Positions 41,348 to 49,044 of a DNA stretch of 64,000 bases are shown here, one piece after another. Position numbers and translations under genes: made by a program. The notes under the pieces were generated by a model. It saw only the letters and a program-made list of their open reading frames with translations. It did not search any database and had not been told where the DNA came from. This DNA comes from JACDAN01 sp963842235 (lineage in GTDB: Bacteria; Actinomycetota; Thermoleophilia; Gaiellales; Gaiellaceae). The stretch is taken from positions 744,001 through 808,000 of the forward strand of contig CAWJFT010000001.1 of NCBI GenBank assembly GCA_963842235.1. Direction: 5' to 3'. How positions within the stretch are numbered: position 1 is the stretch's first letter; the number at the start of each line of letters is the position of its first letter.

Positions 41348-41727
41348 GCCAGGTCGAGTCTGTATCGCTGGGCCAGGCGCTCGATGTCGCGCCGGTAGAA
41401 GAGCTTGACGTTGACGTCCGGATAGCGCTCGCGCAGCTTTCGGAGCTTGCGGTTCTTGCGGGTCACGAGCGACTGCTTCATCACCGTCAGCTCGAGGTAG
41501 AGGTCCTGCTCAGGCAGGTAGAAGTCCGGCGTGAAGGCCTCGACGATCCTGCCGTCGGCGTCCTCTTCCAACACGAACGTCCGCGGCTCGTAGGCCCACG
41601 GGATGCCGTAGTAGTCGAAGAGCTTCGCGCACTCGAGCTCGACGTCGTTCACGAAGCGCGGCTCGCCCTCGCCCTGATATGCCTGGAAATCGTGGACTTT
41701 TTCCGCCAACGAGAGAGAGGGTAGCAA
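41341..41727 (-). CDS. PD-(D/E)XK-like nuclease-fold protein
   Basis: 128 residues. The core FTPDFYLPEQDLYLELTVMKQS (about residues 64-85) has the PD...ExK-like arrangement (D67, E78, followed by K83) and the N-terminal Glu in NDVELECAKLF. It looks like a small restriction-endonuclease-fold protein. The family is often found beside hpt in Actinobacteria, function unknown. Overlaps the irregular 5' end of hpt. Confidence 0.55.
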   Translation of the reverse strand: MLPSLSLAEKVHDFQAYQGEGEPRFVNDVELECAKLFDYYGIPWAYEPRTFVLEEDADGRIVEAFTPDFYLPEQDLYLELTVMKQSLVTRKNRKLRKLRERYPDVNVKLFYRRDIERLAQRYRLDLAS

Positions 41728-41785
41728 CGGGCTCGGACGCGCCCGAGCGGGCGAGGCGCTGCTCGGTCACCCCTACACTTCGTCC

Positions 41786-42586
41786 ATGGCGAGCGAGAAC
41801 GGCGCGTTCACGATCGCGCACATCTCGGACATCCACTGCGGCGATCCTGGGTTCGTGCCGAGCCTGATGCAGCGCGCGATCTCCGAGATCAACGATCTGG
41901 AGCCGGATCTCGTCATCTGCTCCGGCGACCTCACGACCTTCGGCTTCAAGCAGGAGTTCCTCCAGGCGCGCGAGTACCTCGACATGCTCGTCTGCGATCG
42001 GCTGGTCGTGATCCCGGGCAACCACGACTCGCGCAACGTCGGCTACATCCACTTCGAGGCGCTTTTCGGCGAGCGGCATCGGGTCTTGCACGTCGACGGT
42101 GTCACCGTGGTCGCGGTTGACTCCAGCGAGCCCGACCTCGATCACGGGCAGATCGGACGGGGCCGATACTCGTGGATCGAGGAGCAGTTTTCGGCGCCCG
42201 CCGACTTCCGGATCTTCGTCCTGCACCACCATCTGCTTCCGGTTCCGGGCACGGGCCGCGAGCGCAACATCGTCTACGACGCCGGCGACGTGATCGAGTG
42301 CCTCCAGCGCTCGGGCGTCGATCTCGTCCTTTCCGGCCACAAGCACGTCCCCTATGCGTGGAAGCTCGAGGAGATGTTCGTGGTCAACACGGGGACGGTG
42401 TCGTCGCTGCGGCTGCGCGGCAACACGAGACCCTGTTACAACGTCATCGAGGTCACCGGGCGCCACGTCGACGTCTGGCGCAAGTACCCGTTCCACGGGC
42501 AGGAACGGATCATCCAGTTCTCGCTGGAGACCCGGGCGTTCGAGAAGTACACCGGGAAGATCGAGACCGAGGTGACGACGCGATGA
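41786..42586 (+). CDS. metallophosphoesterase heading the cyclic-DPG operon
   Basis: 266 residues with the five calcineurin-fold motifs: ISDIHCG, SGDLTTFG, GNHDSRN, LHHHL and SGHKHVP, the last two as in Rv0805/CpdA-like cyclic phosphodiesterases. TACACT lies 6 nt before ATG 41786 (leaderless). ATGA overlap couples it to cpgS, so turnover of cyclic 2,3-diphosphoglycerate, a cyclic phosphoanhydride, or of another cyclic phosphate is an attractive but unproven role. Confidence 0.8.
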   Translation: MASENGAFTIAHISDIHCGDPGFVPSLMQRAISEINDLEPDLVICSGDLTTFGFKQEFLQAREYLDMLVCDRLVVIPGNHDSRNVGYIHFEALFGERHRVLHVDGVTVVAVDSSEPDLDHGQIGRGRYSWIEEQFSAPADFRIFVLHHHLLPVPGTGRERNIVYDAGDVIECLQRSGVDLVLSGHKHVPYAWKLEEMFVVNTGTVSSLRLRGNTRPCYNVIEVTGRHVDVWRKYPFHGQERIIQFSLETRAFEKYTGKIETEVTTR

Positions 42587-43860
42587 GTCGGGCGCTGGCG
42601 CTCATCGACGGGGAGCACTACGCGCCCGTCGTGTGTGAGGCGCTGCGCGAGGTGCCGTACGAGGTGGTCGGTGCCCTGCTCGTGGGAGGGACCGAGAAGC
42701 TCCGTGGAGACGACGAGTACGGCGTTCCCGTCGTCCGCGATCTGGAGGAGGCCCTCGGACGATTCGAGCCGGACGTCGTCGTCGACCTCTCCGACGAGCC
42801 GGTGCTCGGGCCGCGCGAGCGCTTCCGCCTCGCGAGCCGCGTGCTGGAGCGTGGGATCGCGTACGAGGGCGCCGACTTCTCGCTGCGGCCGCCCTCGTTC
42901 GAGCCGTTCGAGCTTCCCTCGCTCGCCGTGATCGGAACCGGCAAGCGCCTGGGGAAGACGGCGGTCACCGGCTACGCCGCACGGCTCCTCGCGGACGAGC
43001 ACGACGTTGTCGTGGTCTCGATGGGCCGTGGCGGGCCGCCCGAGCCTCAGGTCGCGTCCGTTCGGCCGACCGTGGAGGACCTGCTCGCCCTCTCGCGCTC
43101 GGGCGCTCACGCGGCATCCGACTACCTCGAGACGGCGGCCCTGGCCGGAGTACCGACGATCGGTTGTCGGCGTTGCGGCGGTGGCCTCGCGGGCACGCCG
43201 TGGACGACGAACCTCGCGGAGGGCATGCGCATGGCGCTCGAGCGGGACGCCGAGCTCACTGTCTTCGACGGAAGCGGCGCGGCGATTCCCCCGGTCGCGG
43301 CCCGAGCGCGCATCCTCGTCGCGAGTGCGAAGCAGGAGCCCGAGCTCGTGACCGGCTACCTCAACGCGTACCGGATCCTGATCTCGGACCTCGTCGTGCT
43401 GACGATGGCCGAGGAGGGCACGGATCATCGAGCAATCGCCGCCGCGATCCAGGAGGTCAAGGAGATTCCGGTCGTCGCCACCGTGCTGAGGCCACGGCCG
43501 GTCGAGCCGATCGCGGGAAAGCGGGTCGCCTTCTTCACGACCGCTCCGCCGGCTGCCGCCGAGCTCCTGGAGCGCCATCTCGTCGAGGAGCACGGCGCGA
43601 GCGCCGTCACCATCTCGTCCAACCTGGCCGACCGCGACAAGCTGCGCGACGACGTCGAGCGGGCCGACGCCGACCTGTTCCTCGTCGAGATCAAGGCTGC
43701 CGCGATCGACGTGGTCTGCGAGGCTGCAGCCGACCGGGGCATGGAGGTCGTGTTCGCCGACAACGACGTCGTGGCGCTGCCGGGTCAGCCTGAGCCCGAT
43801 TCGCTCATCCGCGCGCTGGCCGAGACGGCCATGACCCCGACAGCGGAGGCCGTCGCCTGA
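42583..43860 (+). CDS. cpgS: cyclic 2,3-diphosphoglycerate synthetase
   Basis: 425 residues from ATG 42583. Resembles the archaeal ATP-dependent ligase (EC 6.5.1.9) that closes the intramolecular pyrophosphate of 2,3-diphosphoglycerate. N-terminal alpha/beta domain (MSRALALIDGEHYAPVV), P-loop GTGKRLGKT (118-126), VVSMGRGGPPEP, and the conserved C-terminal half (DGSGAAIPPVAARARILV, ISDLVVLTMAEEG). Next gene makes its substrate. In methanogens the product is a thermoprotectant and phosphate store; function in a bacterium is unknown. TGATG junction with the next gene. Confidence 0.82.
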   Translation: MSRALALIDGEHYAPVVCEALREVPYEVVGALLVGGTEKLRGDDEYGVPVVRDLEEALGRFEPDVVVDLSDEPVLGPRERFRLASRVLERGIAYEGADFSLRPPSFEPFELPSLAVIGTGKRLGKTAVTGYAARLLADEHDVVVVSMGRGGPPEPQVASVRPTVEDLLALSRSGAHAASDYLETAALAGVPTIGCRRCGGGLAGTPWTTNLAEGMRMALERDAELTVFDGSGAAIPPVAARARILVASAKQEPELVTGYLNAYRILISDLVVLTMAEEGTDHRAIAAAIQEVKEIPVVATVLRPRPVEPIAGKRVAFFTTAPPAAAELLERHLVEEHGASAVTISSNLADRDKLRDDVERADADLFLVEIKAAAIDVVCEAAADRGMEVVFADNDVVALPGQPEPDSLIRALAETAMTPTAEAVA

Positions 43861-44774
43861 TGCCCGAGCGCCGCTACGCCGATCCGCTCCCCCTCGGAAG
43901 CGACGAGCAGCCGTACTCGAAAGGCCTGATGGCGCGCGCGCTGATCCGGGCCGGTGTCCCTGCCGAGCGATCGGTCGAGCTCGCCCGGCGGATCGAACAG
44001 GACCTGTCCCAACAGGAGAAGCACATCGTCGACCTCGAGCGACTCCAGGAGCTCGCGGTCGAGGTCCTCGGGGAGGACGAAGGCGAGCGCGCGGTCGGCC
44101 ATCTGCGCCGCTACCAGGGCCTGCAGGAGCTCGACATCCCGCTGATCATCCTGGTCGGGGGCGCAACGGGAACCGGAAAGTCGACGGTTGCGACCGAGGT
44201 CGCCTACCGGCTCGGAATCACCCGCGTCACCTCCACGGACTTCGTCCGGCAGACGATGCGCGCCCTGTTCACGCCCGAGTTCCTGCCCGCGATCCATATG
44301 TCCAGCTTCGACGCCGGCAAGACGTTGCCGAAGGCGCAGGAGGAGGAGGCGGATCCGCTGCTCCACGGGTTCCTCGAGCAGACGAAGCACGTGCTCGTCG
44401 GAGTCCAGGCCGCCATCGACCGCTCGCTGGAGGAGGGCTGGTCGATGGTGCTCGAGGGCGTTCACCTCGTTCCCGGCATGCTTCCGCGCTCGATCGAGGG
44501 TGCGCTCGTGGTCGAGTGCATCGTCGCGATCGAGAACGAGGAGGCGCATGCTGGCCACTTCTGGATCCGGGACATGTCCTCGAACGGCATGCGACCCCTG
44601 GACAAGTACCTCGACCGCATCGGCGACATCCGCTACCTCCAGGACTTCATCGTCGAGCGCGCCGAGGTGGAGCACGTGCCCGTGATCGAGAACAGCGACC
44701 GGGAAAAGGCGATCGCAGCCGTGATGGAGCTCGTCCTCACCGCCGCCGACACCATGCGTGAGGTGCGGGCATGA
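43860..44774 (+). CDS. pgk2: 2-phosphoglycerate kinase
   Basis: 304 residues. An N-terminal ATP-cone (PYSKGLMARALIRAGVPAERSVELARRIE, about 18-45) and a P-loop kinase domain with GGATGTGKST (100-109) match archaeal 2-phosphoglycerate kinase (EC 2.7.2.16), which phosphorylates 2-phosphoglycerate to 2,3-diphosphoglycerate, the substrate of the preceding enzyme. ATP-cone suggests allosteric nucleotide control. Coupled on both sides by overlaps (TGATG upstream, ATGA downstream). Confidence 0.82.
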   Translation: MPERRYADPLPLGSDEQPYSKGLMARALIRAGVPAERSVELARRIEQDLSQQEKHIVDLERLQELAVEVLGEDEGERAVGHLRRYQGLQELDIPLIILVGGATGTGKSTVATEVAYRLGITRVTSTDFVRQTMRALFTPEFLPAIHMSSFDAGKTLPKAQEEEADPLLHGFLEQTKHVLVGVQAAIDRSLEEGWSMVLEGVHLVPGMLPRSIEGALVVECIVAIENEEAHAGHFWIRDMSSNGMRPLDKYLDRIGDIRYLQDFIVERAEVEHVPVIENSDREKAIAAVMELVLTAADTMREVRA

Positions 44775-45787
44775 CCGAGGTGGTGCCGGGGGCCGAGGGC
44801 ATCGAGGCCGAGCGCGGCGTGGCGCGCAGCTGCATCTGCGAGAGCTACGCGCGGACCACCGAGCGCGCGGCCCTGTCAAGCGCCCGCTGGCTCGGCCGGG
44901 CCGACGAGATGGCCGCCCAGGAAGCGGCGGCGTCGGGCATGCACGAGGAGCTCGAGCTGCTACCGATCGACGGCCGGATCGTGATCGGCGCAGCGGGCGA
45001 GCTCGAGACGTTGCAGATGGGCGACAAGATCGGGAGCGGCGGAGAGACGGTCGATCTCGCACTCGATCCGCTCGAGGGCAGCGGCATCGTCGCGCGCGGC
45101 GGAAGCGGCGCGATGTCGATGATCGCCGCCGGCGAGCCTGGGTCGCTCCAGACCCTTCCGGACATGTACATGCGGAAGATGGCCGTCGGGCCTGTGGCGC
45201 GGGGAAAGATCGATCTCCTCCGTCCGGTCGCCGAGAACATCCAGGCGATCGCGGAGGCCTTCGGCCGGAGAGTGGGGGACATCACGACGATCGTCCTCGA
45301 CCGCCCCCGCCATCACGACCTCATCGAGGAGATCCGTGCCGCTGGAGCACGGATCAAGCTGATTCAGGACGGCGACGTGACGGCCTCGGTCTCCGCGGCG
45401 ATTCGCGGGACGAACGACCACCTCGCGATCGGCATCGGCGGCACGCGGCAGGCCGTCCTGGCGGCCGCGGCGCTGCGCTGCCTGGGCGGCGACCTCCAGG
45501 CCCAGCTCTGGCCGGTCTCGCGGCGGGAGATCGACGAGGCGCAGGAACAGGGGATCGAGGACGTCGAACGGATCTTCACGACGGACGACCTCGCACCGAA
45601 GCAGGCGATCGTCGCCGCCACCGGAGTCTCGAACAGCGACCTGCTCCGAGGTGTCCGCTTCCGTGCCGACAGCGCGTGGACGCACACCCTCGTCATGTGC
45701 ATGCGCTGCAACTGGGTGCGCTTCGTGGAGGGCATCTACTTCTTCCAGCGGGAGCGTCGGGAGGAGGTTCGGCTACCCGGGTTCTGA
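44771..45787 (+). CDS. glpX: class II fructose-1,6-bisphosphatase GlpX
   Basis: 338 residues. Gluconeogenic phosphatase of the lithium-sensitive superfamily: metal motif DPLEGSG at 99-105, APDMYMxK-like LPDMYMRKMAVGP, IDLLRPVAENI, and GIGGTRQAVLAAAALRCLGG. Fourth gene of the operon; it links the cyclic diphosphoglycerate genes to gluconeogenic carbon flow. The REP-like copy 2 follows directly after its stop. Confidence 0.92.
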   Translation: MTEVVPGAEGIEAERGVARSCICESYARTTERAALSSARWLGRADEMAAQEAAASGMHEELELLPIDGRIVIGAAGELETLQMGDKIGSGGETVDLALDPLEGSGIVARGGSGAMSMIAAGEPGSLQTLPDMYMRKMAVGPVARGKIDLLRPVAENIQAIAEAFGRRVGDITTIVLDRPRHHDLIEEIRAAGARIKLIQDGDVTASVSAAIRGTNDHLAIGIGGTRQAVLAAAALRCLGGDLQAQLWPVSRREIDEAQEQGIEDVERIFTTDDLAPKQAIVAATGVSNSDLLRGVRFRADSAWTHTLVMCMRCNWVRFVEGIYFFQRERREEVRLPGF

Positions 45788-45848
45788 GGCGCCGACTTGG
45801 CGGCGCCGACCAGGAAAAGCCGTACCGGCTTCGCCGGTGCGGCCGTCC
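45788..45848 (-). repeat. REP-like double hairpin, copy 2
   Basis: Inverse complement is 52/61 identical to 26147-26207. Stems GCCGCACCGGC/GCCGGTACGGC (GAA loop) and GGCGCCG/CGGCGCC. Some substitutions preserve pairing (for example T-A in copy 1 is C-G here). It begins one base after the glpX stop and ends just before the promoter of the next gene, so it may also work as a terminator. Confidence 0.72.
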
Positions 45849-45864
45849 AAGCTAGGGTGACTCT

Positions 45865-46170
45865 ATGTCCGCGCCGTCACGTGAGGCCGTTGTCGAAGCG
45901 CTGCGCCAGGTCGAGGATCCCGAGCTCGGGATGGACATCGTCGATCTCGGGCTCATGTACGACGTGAAGGTCGACGGCCCGAAGGTGCACGTCCTCTTCA
46001 CGCTCACGTCGATGGGGTGCCCGGTCGGGCCGATGATCGAGCAGCAGATCCAGGAGGTCACGTACGCGCTGCCCGGCGTCGAGGAGGTCGAGGCCGAGCT
46101 GACCTGGGATCCGCCCTGGTCGCCGGAGAAGATGTCCGACGACGCGAAATTCATCCTCGGCTTTGGCTAG
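45865..46170 (+). CDS. MIP18/DUF59 family Fe-S cluster assembly protein
   Basis: 101 residues, full-length domain. Motifs EALRQVEDPELGMDIVDLGLMYDVKVDG and LTSMGCPVGPMIEQQIQEV (conserved Cys52-ish) define the DUF59 group (SufT/PaaD-like) that helps mature Fe-S proteins. TAGGGT 6 nt before ATG (leaderless). Overlaps the next gene by 8 nt. Queuosine enzyme QueG, an Fe-S protein, is encoded nearby but not in the same transcript. Confidence 0.88.
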   Translation: MSAPSREAVVEALRQVEDPELGMDIVDLGLMYDVKVDGPKVHVLFTLTSMGCPVGPMIEQQIQEVTYALPGVEEVEAELTWDPPWSPEKMSDDAKFILGFG

Positions 46171-46888
46171 AGGCAGAAGCGGCTCGAAGCCGCTGATCGG
46201 GATCACGTCCTACGACGAGCCGGTCGCCTGGGGCGCCTGGAACGTCCAGGCCGTCGTCCTCCCGTCGGCGTACGTTCAGGCTGTCGAGCGGGCCGGAGGC
46301 CTGGCACTCGTCATCCCTCCGAGCGAGGCCGAACCGGACGAAACGCTCGATGCGCTCGACGGCATCATCTTCTCCGGCGGCGGCGACATCGATCCCGACG
46401 CCTACGGCGCCGAGACACACGAAGCGACGCGAGGAGTCGACGCGCGCCGCGACCAGGCCGAGCTCGCGCTGCTACAGGCCGCACTCGCCCGCGACATGCC
46501 GTTTCTGGCCGTGTGTCGCGGCAGTCAGGTGCTGAACGTGGCGCTCGGCGGCGACCTCGTCCAGCACCTGCCGGAGATCGTCGGCCACGATCGGCATCTC
46601 CACACTCCGGGGGAATTTGCCGACCACGACGTGCGGCTCGAGGCGAGCACACGGATCGGCGGGATCCTCGGCGACCGAGCGCCGGTGAAGTCCCACCACC
46701 ACCAGGGGCTCGGCCAGCTCGGTACCGGGTTGCGGGAGGCGGCCTGGGCCGACGACGGCACGGTGGAGGCGATCGAGGATCCGTCACGCCGCTTCGCGCT
46801 CGGCGTCCTCTGGCATCCGGAGGAGGGCGAAGACCTGGCCCTGTTCCAGGCACTCGTGGACGAGGCGCGGCGTTACCGCGCGGCCTAG
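46163..46888 (+). CDS. gamma-glutamyl-gamma-aminobutyrate hydrolase-like (peptidase C26)
   Basis: 241 residues of the class I glutamine amidotransferase fold. Cys in LAVCRGSQVLNVALGG is the nucleophile, His/Glu in VLWHPEEGED complete the triad, and FSGGGDIDPDAYG is the PuuD-specific loop. Hydrolyses gamma-glutamyl amides such as gamma-Glu-GABA in polyamine breakdown. TTG start at 46163 inside the previous gene; no better start found. Ends 4 nt into the convergent oxidoreductase. Confidence 0.86.
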   Translation: MARGRSGSKPLIGITSYDEPVAWGAWNVQAVVLPSAYVQAVERAGGLALVIPPSEAEPDETLDALDGIIFSGGGDIDPDAYGAETHEATRGVDARRDQAELALLQAALARDMPFLAVCRGSQVLNVALGGDLVQHLPEIVGHDRHLHTPGEFADHDVRLEASTRIGGILGDRAPVKSHHHQGLGQLGTGLREAAWADDGTVEAIEDPSRRFALGVLWHPEEGEDLALFQALVDEARRYRAA

Positions 46889-47844
46889 GCGGGGATCCGG
46901 AGGACGATCTTCCCGAACTGCTCGCCGGACTCCATGCGCTCGTGCGCCGCGCGCGCCTCGGCAAGGGGGAAGACGCTGTCGACGACGGGCCGCGCCCGGC
47001 CGGATGCGACGAGCTCGTAGGCGCCCTCGAAGTCCGTCTTCGTTCCCATCGTCGAGCCGAGGATCGTGAGCTGCTTCCACCAGATGCGATGGAGCTCGGC
47101 CTTCGGGTTCGGCCCGGTTGTCGCGCCGCAGACCGCGATTCGGCCGTGCGGACGCACCGCCTGAAGCGAGTTCCGCCAGGTCGCCTCGCCGACGTGCTCG
47201 ACGACGATGTCGGCCCCAGGGCCGCCGGTCGCCTCCTTGACGGCCTCGACGACGTCGCCCTTTCGGTGGTTGACGACCGCGTCGGCGCCGAGCTCGCGCG
47301 CGCGCTCGAGCTTCTCGTCGCTCGAGGACGTCGCGATCACTCGCGCGCCGAGCGCCTTCGCGATCACGAGCGTGGCCGAGCCGATCCCGCTCCCGACGCC
47401 CCAGGTCAGCACCCACTCTCCCTCCTCGAGGCCCGCGCGGGTGACGAGCATCCGGTAGACGGTCTCGAAGACGAGCGGGAACGCCGCCGCTTCCTCGAAC
47501 GAGATCCCGTCGGGGATCGGGTACACGTTCGACGACGGCACCGCGATCTGCTCCGCGTGGGTGCCGTCCATGTGTTCTCCGATCACCGTGATCCGGTCGC
47601 CGTGCTCCAGGCCCGGGTTGATCACGACCCGGCGGCCGGACTCGTCCACTCCGGCGCCGTCCGCCCCGAGGATGCGCGGCTTGGGCACCGACGGCCGTCC
47701 GCTGCGCACCCAGAGGTCGAGATGGTTCAGGGAAGCCGCCCGCAGGTAGATCAGGACGTCGTCCGGGCCCGGCTTCGGATCGGGCGCATCCTCGTAGCGA
47801 AGCACCTCCGGCCCGCCGTCCTCGTGAATCCGAATTGCCTTCAT
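46885..47844 (-). CDS. zinc-type/quinone oxidoreductase of the MDR superfamily
   Basis: 319 residues from ATG 47844. GroES-like N-terminal domain (MKAIRIHEDGGPEVLRYED, LNHLDLWVRSG) and Rossmann domain with WGVGSGIGSATLVIAKALGARVIATSSS. The catalytic-zinc Cys/His of ADHs are missing (NHLDLW), so quinone oxidoreductase or enoyl reductase activity with NAD(P)H is likelier. TAAAGT 8 nt before the ATG. The palindromic element 47860-48024 lies between it and divergent queG. Confidence 0.87.
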   Translation of the reverse strand: MKAIRIHEDGGPEVLRYEDAPDPKPGPDDVLIYLRAASLNHLDLWVRSGRPSVPKPRILGADGAGVDESGRRVVINPGLEHGDRITVIGEHMDGTHAEQIAVPSSNVYPIPDGISFEEAAAFPLVFETVYRMLVTRAGLEEGEWVLTWGVGSGIGSATLVIAKALGARVIATSSSDEKLERARELGADAVVNHRKGDVVEAVKEATGGPGADIVVEHVGEATWRNSLQAVRPHGRIAVCGATTGPNPKAELHRIWWKQLTILGSTMGTKTDFEGAYELVASGRARPVVDSVFPLAEARAAHERMESGEQFGKIVLRIPA

Positions 47845-47859
47845 TCCGCCCGACTTTAT

Positions 47860-48024
47860 GGGAGGGCCTGGCGAAACGCAGTCTGTGCCGCAGGAGCACG
47901 CTGCTCGCCCCGAGGCCGCGTCCTCAGTCGCCCCCGTATCTGGCTGATACGGGGGCTCCCTGCGTCCTTGCCTCGGAACGACCATCGCACTCCTGCGACG
48001 AGCGGCGTTCCGCCAGGCCCTCCC
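47860..48024. repeat. 165-bp long imperfect palindrome between divergent genes
   Basis: Outer arms GGGAGGGCCTGGCG (47860-47873) and its exact complement (48011-48024), followed inward by AAACG/CGTTC, GCAGGAG/CTCCTGC and CCGAGGC/GCCTCGG pairs, and an apical perfect 9-bp stem CCCCCGTAT (47931-47939)/ATACGGGGG (47947-47955). The symmetry centre is near 47943. It occupies the whole divergent intergenic space upstream of both promoters and has no ORF. Confidence 0.72.
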
Positions 48025-48040
48025 AGGCAGAATCCCGGGC

Positions 48041-49042
48041 ATGACGGCTGCCGAACTGGAGCGGTTGGCCGAGGAGCTCCACATCGACGCGATCGGCGCG
48101 ACGCCGGCCGAGCCCTACGCGGACACGGAGGAATACATCCGCGAACGCCGCGCGCAGGGCCTCTTCGCCGACCTTCGCTTCACGATGGCCCAGCCGGAGG
48201 TCTCGTGCCACCCGGAGACGCTCCTTGCGGGGGCGCGAACCGTCGTCTCCGCGGCGCTCTGCTACTACGCGTCGGCCCCGGAGCCGGTCCCCGGCGAAGG
48301 ACGGATGCCGCGTTACACGTGGCGGGACGCCTACGCCGAGCTCCGTGAGAAGCTCGACGGACTGGGTCGGCGGCTCGGTGGTGAGTACCGGGTGCTCGTC
48401 GATGCCAACCAGCACGTCGACCGCGAGGCCGCGGCTCGCTCGGGCGTGGGCTTCTACGGAAAGAACACGATGCTGATCACCCGCCGCCATGGCTCATGGG
48501 TCGTGCTCGGAACGCTCGTCACGACCGCTGAGCTCGACCACACCAGGCCACTCGACCTCGACTGCGGCTCCTGCCGCCTGTGCATCGACGCCTGCCCCAC
48601 GGGCGCCCTCGACGAGCCCGGCACGGTCGACGCGAACCGCTGCCTCTCGTACTGGACGCAGTCGAAGCACTCGATCCCCGAGCCGTATCGGGAGGAGCTG
48701 GGCGACCGGGTGTACGGCTGTGACATCTGCCAGGACGTCTGTCCATGGAACCGAGGGATCGAGAAGCGGCGCGGCGGCGATCCTCTGCCCATCGACGCGG
48801 AACCGACCGTCTCGCTCGTGGACTGGCTGGAGGCCGAGGACGCGGACCTGCGCGTCCGCTATAGGCGCCTGTTCGTGCCGCGAAACGACCCGCGCTTTCT
48901 GCGCCGAAACGCGCTGATCGCGATCGGGAACAACGGCACGGACGCACACCGCGAGCTCCTCGATCGCTACGCGGCTTCGGAGGACCCGCTTCTCAGCGAG
49001 CACGCAGAGTGGGCGCGCGGGCGCCTCGAGACGAGGAGCTGA
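48041..49042 (+). CDS. queG: epoxyqueuosine reductase QueG
   Basis: 333 residues. Final step of queuosine tRNA modification, a cobalamin-dependent enzyme with two [4Fe-4S] clusters. Ferredoxin motifs CGSCRLCIDACP and CDICQDVCPWN are both intact; the N-terminal cobalamin-binding part (DAIGATPAEPY, ALCYYASAPEPVP) and C-terminal HEAT-like helices (IAIGNNGTDAHRELLDRY) fit. Other que genes are outside the window. It ends 2 nt before the histidine kinase start. Confidence 0.94.
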   Translation: MTAAELERLAEELHIDAIGATPAEPYADTEEYIRERRAQGLFADLRFTMAQPEVSCHPETLLAGARTVVSAALCYYASAPEPVPGEGRMPRYTWRDAYAELREKLDGLGRRLGGEYRVLVDANQHVDREAAARSGVGFYGKNTMLITRRHGSWVVLGTLVTTAELDHTRPLDLDCGSCRLCIDACPTGALDEPGTVDANRCLSYWTQSKHSIPEPYREELGDRVYGCDICQDVCPWNRGIEKRRGGDPLPIDAEPTVSLVDWLEAEDADLRVRYRRLFVPRNDPRFLRRNALIAIGNNGTDAHRELLDRYAASEDPLLSEHAEWARGRLETRS

Positions 49043-49044
49043 CG

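Noticed and set aside
47845..48040. Palindromic element considered as an IS element
   Set aside because: Only 165 bp, no ORF and no target-site duplication visible; kept as a repeat.
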